Origin: Prevotella sp. | GTDB lineage: Bacteria; Bacteroidota; Bacteroidia; Bacteroidales; Bacteroidaceae | Assembly: GCA_022779305.1 (NCBI GenBank) | Contig: JALFSW010000066.1 | Coordinates: forward strand, 1-64,000 | DNA: 64,000 nt | Reading direction: 5' to 3' | Shown: one piece after another, positions 35,220-44,177 of the stretch | Layout of the letters: each line of letters opens with the position of its first letter | How positions within the stretch are numbered: position 1 is the stretch's first letter | Notes under the pieces: generated by a model | What the model saw: the letters and a program-made list of their open reading frames with translations, nothing else | Told to the model about the DNA's origin: nothing | Databases searched by the model: none | Program-made: the position numbers and the translations under genes

Positions 35220-36413
35220 TTAGGTGAGCTTCCGTAGATGTGCGTTGCCACATTTAGCAAAATAAATCTGCATGCCACAATTCAATAGCAAGAATGATGC
35301 CACGATCAAGATAGGCAGCGGAATACTTTGAAAAATCGCAGTAATCAGTCCTATGAAGATCATTACTTCCCACACAAACCACGCAATGCACATCTTCTTC
35401 CCCACTCGCTTACACAAACTTCCAAAAAGTAAGACAAGGGCTAAGGGGTTGAAAAACAACAATATTGCATTTACATCCACACAAGGATGTTCCGAAAACA
35501 TCATTGCAAACAGCACCAAGCCAATTATGCCCGAAGTGAGCGTTAGAAAAATATTCCATACCCTACATTTTTTCTTGCGCCATAACTCCATAACAAAAAC
35601 TACGGATGCCAATATGGCAAAAACAATGGCAGCTGTGAGAGGCGTTAGCGAGGCGGAAATATTGGTTATCGGTGGGGTTGCAGCGTATAGGAGCGTGTGA
35701 GTTTCACTAACCAATGGTCGTCCGTTGATAGTTGCACCTCCGTAATACTTCCGCAGATTGTCGGGCAGAAATAATTGTTGTGTAGTGGTCACTAGCTGGT
35801 CTGCCTCGATACCCAACAAGAGATCTTCACCCAATCTCACCCACGGCGTCTCAGCATTCCACTGGTGAATCATCCGCCGATAGGTCATATTGCTATCGCC
35901 CCTCCATTGACTTTGCAGCCTACCTTTCAGTCCTTTCAAGAGGAGATGATGGGCACGGGTGGTACAGTTATCATAGAAGAAATTATATCTGTAGACCACA
36001 TTTTTGGGTTTCAGATTTTCGATGAGTGCTGTATATATCTGTTGCTTTTCAGATGGGGTGAGGTTGAGCGTTTGTTCAACAACACTTCGTCCTTCGTAGG
36101 CATACTGCCTGAGGAAAGTCGTCATCGATTGCGTGTCCACTTTATAGTCGGTCAGTCCAAAGATAAAACGCAAGAGGAAATAAGGTTGGTTTTGCGAAAA
36201 GATACCATAATTCACAACGATGTCCTCACCCGTCTTGCGGTCGTTCCATCGAATAGCAGTGTGCCCATATTGCGCCCAAACTTCTTCGCCAGCCCCACAA
36301 GTGAGCAACGAAACTTCCACGGAATCCGAATAAGAGGGCGATTGCGCCTTCACCTCCACCCAAAAGGTCAGAAGCAATACACATATAATCCTACATAACG
36401 CCTTTCTCTTCAT
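35220..36413 (-). CDS. DUF4105 membrane protein
   Basis: A 397-residue envelope protein from the ATG at 36413. A signal peptide covers about 23 residues (ends VKAQ-SP). The DUF4105 domain (about 30-260) shows GAGEEVWAQYGHTAIRW and YRYNFFYDNCTTRAHHLL; the His and Cys in these motifs suggest a papain-like hydrolase fold, but activity is unproven. The C-terminal third has four or five membrane helices. The promoter box ends 10 bases before the ATG, ruling out a longer start. It is first in a probable transcript with the 118-residue gene and perhaps secA. Confidence 0.87.
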   Translation of the reverse strand: MKRKALCRIICVLLLTFWVEVKAQSPSYSDSVEVSLLTCGAGEEVWAQYGHTAIRWNDRKTGEDIVVNYGIFSQNQPYFLLRFIFGLTDYKVDTQSMTTFLRQYAYEGRSVVEQTLNLTPSEKQQIYTALIENLKPKNVVYRYNFFYDNCTTRAHHLLLKGLKGRLQSQWRGDSNMTYRRMIHQWNAETPWVRLGEDLLLGIEADQLVTTTQQLFLPDNLRKYYGGATINGRPLVSETHTLLYAATPPITNISASLTPLTAAIVFAILASVVFVMELWRKKKCRVWNIFLTLTSGIIGLVLFAMMFSEHPCVDVNAILLFFNPLALVLLFGSLCKRVGKKMCIAWFVWEVMIFIGLITAIFQSIPLPILIVASFLLLNCGMQIYFAKCGNAHLRKLT

Positions 36414-36422
36414 TTCTGCCTG

Positions 36423-36453
36423 CAAAGATAAAGAAAAAGAAACAAAAAACAAA
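36423..36453 (-). promoter_or_regulatory. Consensus promoter of the DUF4105 gene
   Basis: On the minus strand TTTG (36450-36453), 19 bases, TATCTTTG (36423-36430). Predicted leader about 5 bases. Confidence 0.75.
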
Positions 36454-36626
36454 GACTATTCTTCAAAAGCTTCATCTCAAACCTAAACAAACTGGGACTT
36501 CAGGAGTTTTGACACATAGTAACCGATTACAAAAAGTAATACACTAATAAATTTTATTTCTATTCGATTTCGTAAAAAACGTCGATAAATCAATGCCATA
36601 GCAAAATCAAAATATAACAAACATTT

Positions 36627-36694
36627 AACCCAAATCAGTTATTAGACCGCCTAAGTTCCTTTCTATTTTTTTCTAAACTTTCCTGCATCTTGCT
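36627..36694. mobile_element. MITE-like element, copy D (one end only)
   Basis: AACCCAAATCAGTTATTAGA (36627-36646) matches the terminal repeat in 18 of 20 positions and is followed by CCGCCTAAGTT and a pyrimidine-rich stretch as in copies A and B. The rest is missing or decayed. It lies in the 380-base gap between the second receptor and the DUF4105 gene, which otherwise holds a promoter and a terminator. Confidence 0.6.
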
Positions 36695-36720
36695 AAGACA
36701 ACAATTCCATTTCATAAAAA

Positions 36721-36760
36721 AGCAACCACCGAGCTGTATTTTAAGTCCTCGGTGGTTGCT
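36721..36760 (-). terminator. Intrinsic terminator of the second receptor gene
   Basis: A perfect 13-bp stem AGCAACCACCGAG/CTCGGTGGTTGCT is followed on the minus strand by five T. Confidence 0.88.
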
Positions 36761-36793
36761 AAAGTACTAACAGTTAATATAAAAATCTTAATA

Positions 36794-39286
36794 TCAGAAT
36801 TGATAAGTAAAATCTATTCCCAATTGGAATGGGTTTCCAAGTTGAGCAAAAGTATATTTTTCTCCCGTTGCCCCACTCTGCACAGCAAATGTATTGTAGC
36901 GTGCATCGGTTATATTCTTTGCCCACAGATTGATTTGCAGTCTACCAAAATTGGCATTAACAAATGCGCCCACTGTGGCATAAAAGTTTTGCGAAATACT
37001 ATTTTGCTCATCCCAATAGGTCTTACCTTGTGCGGCAAACATTGCACCCAAAGTAACATAACGCAGGCGAAACAGATGGTTGGCATCCAACAATGCAGTT
37101 GGATCAACATCGATGCGATAGCCTGCATGAGCTGAAAGTGTGTGTTGTGGAACAAATGGTACATTCTTGTTTGCATAACTTACTTCTCCTGATGGAGTTA
37201 CGCCCATATATTCATCAAACTCCGCTTTCGTAAAGCCATAAGCAATGTTATAACTCAAACGATCGTGCAACGCAATTCCTCGTAAGGTCGCTTCCAACCC
37301 TAAAGAGTGGCTTTTACCCGCATTGGTCATCATTCTTCCCAAACCATAATTGCCTGCCATCACTGAAAGCTGTTGATTGCGAATTTGCATGTAGAACGCA
37401 GCCAAATCCAATTGTAATTGACCACCACACAGATTGAGGTGCGTTCCCACTTCATAGTTCCAACTTACCTCTGGCTTGTATTCTATCATTTCAGCAATTT
37501 TGTCATAAAAAGCTGCATCATGTGTAATGTCGGTATTCGCTCGCGCAGTATTGGCAGCCTGCGACAATTCTGCCTGAAGAATATCTGAAAACATTTGGAA
37601 GTTATATCCTCCACCACGATAACCTTTTGCCCATGAAAGATAAATATTACTTCCATTCTTCAAACGATACGTAAGTCCCACTTTAGGGAGCAATTGCTCA
37701 AAATCATTTGTACGCTTGTCTGCTAATTTTGATGTAATGACGGGATTCAATTGAACGCCCATCACATTTTGCGTCATATTCAATTGTGCTTCCGTAGCAT
37801 AATCAATACGCACCTTTGAATAATCATAACGCAACCCGAATGTAGCAGTTATATCTTTTGTGAGACGAACGTTGCTCTCATGAAAAACACCCAAGTTCAT
37901 TGTCGGTGTTCTGAAAAAACCAGAAATAGGATTTAACTCCATTCCAATGCTCACTCCACCCGCCTTTGCGATCGCTGCTGCAGCAGCGATTTTAGCTTGT
38001 TCCATAGCCTTTGCTTCAGGCATTCCTTTTGCAATCATAGCCTGAGCCATGCGGTTTGCCATAGCAGTGAGCATTCCATTGTAGGCGTATGAGGTAATAT
38101 TGCGCGATAGGAATTTATTCATATCCGTATCAAAATAGACGGGTGCAATGGTTTTGAGCCATTGATAAGCACCAAAAGCACCAAAAGCCCATTGCCACGC
38201 TTGATCATTCTTACTTTTTACGGAAAACTCTTGCGTGATGGCATTTTGATGTTGGCGTTGCTCCAAGTGCATGAAATCACTTGCGATATAGTCCATATCC
38301 ATCAACATATAGTCTTTCATGAATTGCCATGAAGTCATAGAGTGAAATACATATTGCTCACCAACATAACGAACACCCAATCCTGTGTTCAGCATGTTGC
38401 GTCGATAATTGCTTTGTCGGTTTTGAGTGGGCTGTTGCGTACCTGCCGTTAATCCATAATAAGGCGATGTAATACCAACTGCTGCAATCTCTTCTTTGCT
38501 TACAACCTGTCCATAAGGAAACGCATTTTGTCGTACATATTGATAATCTGCGGTCAAACTGACTTCTAATCGATCATTCAAATCCCACAAGAAACGCCCC
38601 TTTCCACCAAATTCATTGTACTTATCAGCTTTCTCGCCAGTAGTTTGATTATGGAAGAAGCCATTACTACCACTATAAAAAGCCGATAACGAGAATGCCA
38701 TCTGATCATTCAATCGTGCATAATGACCTACTTCAGCTTTGCGATAGAACTTGTTTCCAAAAGAAATTTTAACGTTTGTTCCTTGATAATATTTAGGATT
38801 TTTCGTGTAAAGACGTACCAATCCACCTTCGGTATTCATCCCATAAAGCGTGCCTTGAGGTCCACGCAAAACATCAACTCGCTCTATGTCAGATGCTTGA
38901 AAATTGAAAACACTCTTATTTTGAAGGGGTATACCATCAAGATAAATACCTACAGCTGGCGAATTAATTCTCGACCCAATTCCTCGCACATACATTGCTG
39001 ATGTATAGCGACTGCCATATTGAGGCATCACAAAAGAGGGAACGAAAGCAGACAAGTCTCGAATGTCGTTGAAGTGCAATGCACCAAGGCTACTGCTATC
39101 AAACGAACTACTACTGATGGGTTGCTGACGCAGTCTAAAACTTTCTTTCGGCTGTTCTATAACATATACTTCTTCAATGTCATAAACCTTCAAACTATCT
39201 ACCAATTCATCTTTTGTGCTTGCTTGAGACGCAATAGCTAGGAACGAAAGCGATAACAAGCCAAGGTAAGAGATTTTTCGTTTCAT
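36794..39286 (-). CDS. TonB-dependent receptor (FecA/CirA-like) with helical insertion
   Basis: An 830-residue outer-membrane receptor from the ATG at 39286. Signal peptide to about residue 22 (SQAS-TK). The plug contains FVMPQYGSRYTSAMYVRGIG, GIYLDGIPLQNKS and RVDVLRGPQGTLYGMNTEGG. The barrel ends in FQLGIDFTYQF, the terminal aromatic signature. Residues about 397-442 form an Ala/Met-rich helical stretch (MANRMAQAMIAKGMPEAKAM onward) inside the barrel, probably in an external loop. The substrate is not deducible; an iron complex is likely. It has its own promoter and terminator. Confidence 0.9.
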   Translation of the reverse strand: MKRKISYLGLLSLSFLAIASQASTKDELVDSLKVYDIEEVYVIEQPKESFRLRQQPISSSSFDSSSLGALHFNDIRDLSAFVPSFVMPQYGSRYTSAMYVRGIGSRINSPAVGIYLDGIPLQNKSVFNFQASDIERVDVLRGPQGTLYGMNTEGGLVRLYTKNPKYYQGTNVKISFGNKFYRKAEVGHYARLNDQMAFSLSAFYSGSNGFFHNQTTGEKADKYNEFGGKGRFLWDLNDRLEVSLTADYQYVRQNAFPYGQVVSKEEIAAVGITSPYYGLTAGTQQPTQNRQSNYRRNMLNTGLGVRYVGEQYVFHSMTSWQFMKDYMLMDMDYIASDFMHLEQRQHQNAITQEFSVKSKNDQAWQWAFGAFGAYQWLKTIAPVYFDTDMNKFLSRNITSYAYNGMLTAMANRMAQAMIAKGMPEAKAMEQAKIAAAAAIAKAGGVSIGMELNPISGFFRTPTMNLGVFHESNVRLTKDITATFGLRYDYSKVRIDYATEAQLNMTQNVMGVQLNPVITSKLADKRTNDFEQLLPKVGLTYRLKNGSNIYLSWAKGYRGGGYNFQMFSDILQAELSQAANTARANTDITHDAAFYDKIAEMIEYKPEVSWNYEVGTHLNLCGGQLQLDLAAFYMQIRNQQLSVMAGNYGLGRMMTNAGKSHSLGLEATLRGIALHDRLSYNIAYGFTKAEFDEYMGVTPSGEVSYANKNVPFVPQHTLSAHAGYRIDVDPTALLDANHLFRLRYVTLGAMFAAQGKTYWDEQNSISQNFYATVGAFVNANFGRLQINLWAKNITDARYNTFAVQSGATGEKYTFAQLGNPFQLGIDFTYQF

Positions 39287-39319
39287 TTCTTCGTTTTTTA
39301 TTACTACTTTTAACGTATG

Positions 39320-39351
39320 CAAAGGTAGGGAGAAACAAAGAAAAAAACAAT
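39320..39351 (-). promoter_or_regulatory. Promoter of the second receptor gene
   Basis: On the minus strand ATTG (39348-39351), 20 bases, TACCTTTG (39320-39327). Predicted leader about 29 bases. Confidence 0.6.
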
Positions 39352-39370
39352 CCTTATTTATGATGAAATT

Positions 39371-40471
39371 CTATTCATTCATTGCTCCACAATGCGGACA
39401 GCGGCCTTTTCTTTTCAATCGGGCATTACATTTTCCACATTCATACGCATCTGTGTTACGTTTTCTCCATTGTCTGATGGCATAAAAAACATAAACTATC
39501 AAGAGTCCATAGCCTATATAATATAAGGTGAGAATAGAGAAAACAATATAGTTCACTGCACAAACGGCTGCCAAACCACAAAGATAAAGCAAGGCATCAC
39601 CCGATTGCAACAAGCGTCTTACTTCATCGACAGCTGCCAAACCAACAATCACCATTGCCCAAACCAAGAGTAAAAAGGCATTCAACAATCGTGGTTGCAA
39701 GAAGGGATTAAGCGACGGATGAAAATAGAACTCACGCCACATTTCTGGTGCAAAGAGCTGAATTGTTGCATAGAACGTTGCAGCCATGGCAACGATAATT
39801 GCCAAAAGCATTGGATAAAAGGAGTTTATATCATTCAAGTGAACAATCTTTGCATTTTGCTTCATTATTTTCCGCATCAAATAGGTTACCGAAATCAAAG
39901 CGATAACGATAAGAAAAAGCAATAAATGGGTATCAGAAAACATCGAAATAAACTGAGAAATGGGGTTAGCAGGGTCGACTTTTTCTAAAAGCCTATGCTC
40001 ACGCGTCCACCCAAAACGTAGGTCTTCAGTTACTATCTGTACCCAAACAGAATCAATGCTATCATTCGGCATTATCCTAATATTGGCTACAGCGATCGAT
40101 TTTCCTTGCGCCACAAAAAAGCTATCCACCTCCATTTGATTTACAGCTTCTTCTGGTTCTTGGCGAATCAAGGTGAGACTATCTGCCCGTACAATAAAGT
40201 TAAATCCTTGTGTGTAATGATGTTTTAGGCGAAAACTAAACGTATCAAGCAAGACTCCATCTGATTGCGCCCACTTATGTGGCGCAGTCGCTACCGAATG
40301 TTCTATTGTATCACCTTTCGCACACAACGAACGAGAGATTTGCACTTCCTGCAAACTATCAGGAAGACGGAAAGAAGAAGGTTCCTTTTTGTGATAACAG
40401 CTCGTGAAAAGAAACGAAAAAAATAAGAACAACAGCATCAACATAGAAAACGTTCTATGCCAATTGCCCAT
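39371..40471 (-). CDS. Membrane lipoprotein with C-terminal zinc ribbon
   Basis: 366 residues from the ATG at 40471; an ATG 13 codons upstream (40510) is also possible. A lipobox (FLFTSC) is followed by a beta-rich extracytoplasmic region of about 150 residues, four or five membrane helices (about 185-345), and a cytoplasmic end with two CxxC knuckles, CGKCNARLKRKGRCPHCGA. Combining a lipoprotein signal with a cytosolic zinc ribbon is unusual. Family and function unknown. It follows the RlhA-like gene by 14 bases (from 40510) and is likely co-transcribed with it. Confidence 0.72.
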   Translation of the reverse strand: MGNWHRTFSMLMLLFLFFSFLFTSCYHKKEPSSFRLPDSLQEVQISRSLCAKGDTIEHSVATAPHKWAQSDGVLLDTFSFRLKHHYTQGFNFIVRADSLTLIRQEPEEAVNQMEVDSFFVAQGKSIAVANIRIMPNDSIDSVWVQIVTEDLRFGWTREHRLLEKVDPANPISQFISMFSDTHLLLFLIVIALISVTYLMRKIMKQNAKIVHLNDINSFYPMLLAIIVAMAATFYATIQLFAPEMWREFYFHPSLNPFLQPRLLNAFLLLVWAMVIVGLAAVDEVRRLLQSGDALLYLCGLAAVCAVNYIVFSILTLYYIGYGLLIVYVFYAIRQWRKRNTDAYECGKCNARLKRKGRCPHCGAMNE

Positions 40472-40524
40472 TTTTGTTATATATCTTCTTTCAGTCTCTT
40501 CTCTTTTCATTTCTTACTCTTTCT

Positions 40525-42483
40525 CTATAACGTGAAAATTTTCATCTCGCAGTTTTTACAATCAAACTCAAGGCGAAACTTTCGCTTATCGTTCATCTCC
40601 AAATAAAGCGGTTCTTTCCACGTCGGTTTCTTACCGCCATTTGCTATACAATAGCCCAATGAATAACGAATACAATGTCGGCATTGCATCAGTAAATCGG
40701 TGTTTCCGTTCGATGCTTTTGCAAACTTATCGTTTTTTCGGTGCAAACATTCAAAGGCTGCGCTGAACTTCTTCAGTCCCTGTGCTTCATAAAAACGGTA
40801 TGCCTCAGCATTTGCGATGTTATACAAATAAGAAAAACGCTCATATTCACGTGGATTAATGTATGAAAAATCAGTCATTGCTTCCGTTTTAAGTTGCACA
40901 GAATTTCGTTCTTTCTCTCTTTCTTTCTTAAAAAAAACGGGTAAACAACTTAAAAGTTTTTCCACTGCCATTCGGCGAAGTTCTGCCAAAACACTACTTG
41001 GAATGAAACAAGCTGCAATTCCATCCTGCAATGATACCCTATTGGCAAAGAAAATTGTATTTCCAAGTTTTGTTAATTGCTTCAGAATATTTTCCGTTTG
41101 TTGCTTTTGGGCTTCTTGATGTTGAAAAACAACTGTTTCTTCAATGCTTACCCCTTCTCCCTTGGTGCTCGTCGTTGTGAGCTGAAGTGCATACCCATCT
41201 GCCGTTTTCTGCAAAAACATATCTACAGGTAGTCGCCTTGTTGCTGTTTTCCCTGAAAGTTCTTTCTCAAATAATTGGTCTTGGTTCCTGTACAATGCCG
41301 TCCCTGCTACCAACCCTTTGGGTATTTGGAGCGGATAAAGGCGATTGCCAACCGCTTTGTTCACCCTAAATCCCTCCAACACTTCCTTTCTTCCTTCATT
41401 CACTGCCACTTTATTAATGAAACAAAGTCCATCACCATTGGCAAAAGCAGCAGTACTTGAAACACTGAAAGAGTCTTTCCGAATTTCCTTTACTTTTCCT
41501 ACATATTCCCCTAAAGCCTTAGGCGTGTTGGGTGAAAAAATATCCCGTTGTCTGCCTGATAAGAAATAGCTTGTGTAGCCTCGGTTAAACGTTTTGTTCA
41601 GATTTGGTGTAAAACCATATTCCACCTGTCCATGAGATGCTCTGCAATACGCATCAGGATTCTCTGCAATGATTTCGTTCAAACGCTGGCTATAGGCAGA
41701 AACTATATTTTTTACATAATTAATGTCTTTCAGTCGCCCCTCAATTTTAAACGAGCAAGCACCCGAACGCATCAATGGCTCAAGATTGTCAATCTGACAC
41801 ATGTCTTTCAATGAAAGCAAATAGCGTTGTTTCTCTATCAATTTTCCTTCGGCATCTTTCAAATCAAAGGGCATTCGGCAGAATTGCGAACATGCACCAC
41901 GGTTGGCAGAACGTCCAAAACAGTGTTCTGACGCATAGCAAATACCGCTATAACTCACACAGAGCGCACCATGCACAAATGCCTCCAATTCCACATCGGG
42001 AACAGAACGATGAATTTGTGTGATTTCTGCAACAGAAAGTTCACGTGCCAAAACCACACGTTCAAAACCTAAGGATTTCAGCCACTTCACCTTTGCAACA
42101 CTCCGACTGTCACATTGCGTACTCGCATGAAGTGCAAATCTCACGTTGAGTTCATCTCTGCACACCTTCAATAAACCCATGTCCTGAATGAGCAACGCAT
42201 CAATACCTGCGTCGTCTAAGGCACGTATGAGACTACGCATTTCCTCCAACTCTTCATCATAAACGATGGTGTTCATTGTAACATGCACAGCAACACCAAA
42301 TTGATGTGCATAATCGCAAAGCTTTCGTATGTCGGCTATGCTATTGCCTGCTGCCTGTCGCGCTCCAAACTTGCTTGCACCAATATACACGGCATCAGCC
42401 CCATGATCTATGGCTGCTATCCCACATTCCAAGTTCTTTGCCGGAGCCAACAATTCTATTTTCCTTAGCCGTTCTTTCACCAT
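40525..42483 (-). CDS. rlhA: U32 family RlhA-like RNA hydroxylation protein
   Basis: 652 residues, close to E. coli RlhA (YdcP), which is needed for hydroxylation of C2501 in 23S rRNA. The U32 core spans about 5-330 (LLAPAKNLECGIAAIDHGADAVYIG, FVHGALCVSYSGICYASEHCFGRSANRGACSQFCR with the clustered cysteines), followed by a DUF3656-type middle domain and a Cys-rich C-terminus (QCRHCIRYSLGYC, FDCKNCEMK). TrhP is a shorter relative, so RlhA fits better by length. The rRNA target is inferred from homology. It starts an operon with the zinc-ribbon lipoprotein. Confidence 0.82.
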   Translation of the reverse strand: MVKERLRKIELLAPAKNLECGIAAIDHGADAVYIGASKFGARQAAGNSIADIRKLCDYAHQFGVAVHVTMNTIVYDEELEEMRSLIRALDDAGIDALLIQDMGLLKVCRDELNVRFALHASTQCDSRSVAKVKWLKSLGFERVVLARELSVAEITQIHRSVPDVELEAFVHGALCVSYSGICYASEHCFGRSANRGACSQFCRMPFDLKDAEGKLIEKQRYLLSLKDMCQIDNLEPLMRSGACSFKIEGRLKDINYVKNIVSAYSQRLNEIIAENPDAYCRASHGQVEYGFTPNLNKTFNRGYTSYFLSGRQRDIFSPNTPKALGEYVGKVKEIRKDSFSVSSTAAFANGDGLCFINKVAVNEGRKEVLEGFRVNKAVGNRLYPLQIPKGLVAGTALYRNQDQLFEKELSGKTATRRLPVDMFLQKTADGYALQLTTTSTKGEGVSIEETVVFQHQEAQKQQTENILKQLTKLGNTIFFANRVSLQDGIAACFIPSSVLAELRRMAVEKLLSCLPVFFKKEREKERNSVQLKTEAMTDFSYINPREYERFSYLYNIANAEAYRFYEAQGLKKFSAAFECLHRKNDKFAKASNGNTDLLMQCRHCIRYSLGYCIANGGKKPTWKEPLYLEMNDKRKFRLEFDCKNCEMKIFTL

Positions 42484-42532
42484 TACTGCTTTGCTTTTAC
42501 CTTATAATCCACCAAAGGAGAATTTGTCTATG

Positions 42533-42565
42533 CAAAGATAATCATTTAGGTTTAAATACCTCAAA
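42533..42565 (-). promoter_or_regulatory. Promoter of the RlhA-like operon
   Basis: On the minus strand TTTG (42562-42565), 21 bases, TATCTTTG (42533-42540). Predicted leader about 45 bases. Confidence 0.7.
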
Positions 42566-42594
42566 AAGTAAATGAGAATATGCTTTTAATTGAA

Positions 42595-42634
42595 ATATCC
42601 ACAACACCATTCTACTTCTCGGTGTTGTGGATAT
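42595..42634 (-). terminator. Terminator-like hairpin after nhaD
   Basis: A perfect 14-bp stem ATATCCACAACACC/GGTGTTGTGGATAT lies 33 bases after the nhaD stop. The following T-rich stretch is interrupted. Confidence 0.75.
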
Positions 42635-42666
42635 TGTTTAAGTTTTATCAGTTAAGTAAGTATTAT

Positions 42667-44034
42667 TTATATTGTAAAGATGAAGCTACGTACCACCCAA
42701 TAAGACAATATACCAGCGATGTAACCCAAGAAAGCTACCCAAGTGATGTTCTTCATATACCAACCAAAGGTGATCTTTTCAAGTCCCATCACAACTACAC
42801 CTGCTGCACTACCGATGATGAGCATAGAGCCACCTACACCAGCACAATAAGCAAGCAATTGCCAGAATATTCCGTCTATTGCCATATCACCAGTAGCTTG
42901 AATAGGATACATTCCCATACTTCCTGCAACCAATGGCACATTGTCAACAATTGATGAAAGTACACCAATAATACCTGTAACGGCATAGTGGTTACCATCA
43001 AAAGCTACGTTCAGCGATTTACCCAACTCTTGCAGTACACCTATTTCTTGCAAGCAAGCAACTGCCATCAAGATACCTAAGAAGAACAGAATGGTTGAAG
43101 TATCAATGCGACACAAAATCTTTGTAACACGTTTTGCAAAAGTTTCGCTTCCTGTTTTTTTATGAAGTTTTCGGTAGAAAATTTCTGTTATTGTCCAAAG
43201 TACACCTAGTACCAAAAGAATGCCCACAAAAGGAGGCAAGTGCGTGAGCGATTTAAAGATTGGAACAAAACACAATCCTCCCACACCGACTGCAAAAATG
43301 ATTTTTCTTTGGTTGCAACCGAAATCGCCAACATCCTCACAATCCTCATTTCCTTCAGCCATTTCAAGATTGCCTTTTAACATATACTGCATCACGAAGG
43401 CAGGAACGAGCATTGACATTAAAGATGGAATGAAAAGCTCAGTGATAACACCTGCAGCAGTAACCATACCAGCATTCCACAACATGATCGTTGTTACGTC
43501 TCCAATGGGTGAAAATGCGCCACCAGAGTTAGCAGCAATTACTACGAGTGAAGCGTAAATCATACGATCTTTCTTGTCTTGAATGAGCTTACGAAGAATC
43601 ATTATCATAACAATACTTGTCGTAAGATTGTCCAATATGGCTGAAAGGAAGAACGTCAAGAACGCAATACGCCACATTAGACTGCGCTTCGATTTCACTT
43701 TCATTACACCCTTAACCCAATTGAAACCACCATTTTGGTCTACGATCTCAACAATGGTCATTGCGCCCATTAAGAAGAAAAGCGTAGTGGAGGTTTCACC
43801 AAGATGATGTCCAATGATTTCGTTCACATAATGTGTTACTTCTTCGCCCATACCTTTAAAGTCTGGGTGCATCAATTGAACGAATTGACTGGGATCCAAC
43901 ATGTAAAGTGTCCAGCAAAAAACAAACATCAGCAACGCAATGGCTGCCTTGTCGATCTTTGCAAAGCTCTCTGTTGCAATAAGCGCGTAGCCTAGAACAA
44001 AGACAATGATAATTGCAATAGTTAGTGTTGTCAT
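42667..44034 (-). CDS. nhaD: NhaD family Na+/H+ antiporter
   Basis: A 455-residue inner-membrane antiporter of the IT superfamily with about 12 helices. NhaD features include FLMGAMTIVEIVDQNGGFNWV, the SAILDNLTTSIVMIMIL stretch, AANSGGAFSPIGDVTTIMLW and SSIVDNVPLVAGSMGMY, the paired re-entrant motifs carrying ion-binding Asp and Thr/Ser. It expels sodium, consistent with use of Na+ gradients in Bacteroidales. Monocistronic. Confidence 0.95.
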   Translation of the reverse strand: MTTLTIAIIIVFVLGYALIATESFAKIDKAAIALLMFVFCWTLYMLDPSQFVQLMHPDFKGMGEEVTHYVNEIIGHHLGETSTTLFFLMGAMTIVEIVDQNGGFNWVKGVMKVKSKRSLMWRIAFLTFFLSAILDNLTTSIVMIMILRKLIQDKKDRMIYASLVVIAANSGGAFSPIGDVTTIMLWNAGMVTAAGVITELFIPSLMSMLVPAFVMQYMLKGNLEMAEGNEDCEDVGDFGCNQRKIIFAVGVGGLCFVPIFKSLTHLPPFVGILLVLGVLWTITEIFYRKLHKKTGSETFAKRVTKILCRIDTSTILFFLGILMAVACLQEIGVLQELGKSLNVAFDGNHYAVTGIIGVLSSIVDNVPLVAGSMGMYPIQATGDMAIDGIFWQLLAYCAGVGGSMLIIGSAAGVVVMGLEKITFGWYMKNITWVAFLGYIAGILSYWVVRSFIFTI

Positions 44035-44068
44035 TTTAGATTTATAGATAATGGTTTCTTAAACGGCG

Positions 44069-44099
44069 CAAAGATAATCAAAAGAAATTTATAAACAAG
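44069..44099 (-). promoter_or_regulatory. Promoter of nhaD
   Basis: On the minus strand CTTG (44096-44099), 19 bases, TATCTTTG (44069-44076). Predicted leader about 30 bases. Confidence 0.65.
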
Positions 44100-44150
44100 C
44101 ATGAAAGTAAGATATTTTTCACAAAAAAACACTATTTGCTTTTTTTGCCG

Positions 44151-44158
44151 TATATTTG
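44151..44158 (+). promoter_or_regulatory. -7 promoter element of the DNA ligase gene
   Basis: TATATTTG lies 20 bases before the ATG. A TTTG occurs only 12 bases upstream, so the -33 is not at the usual distance. Confidence 0.5.
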
Positions 44159-44177
44159 TAGAAAATAAATCAAACTG

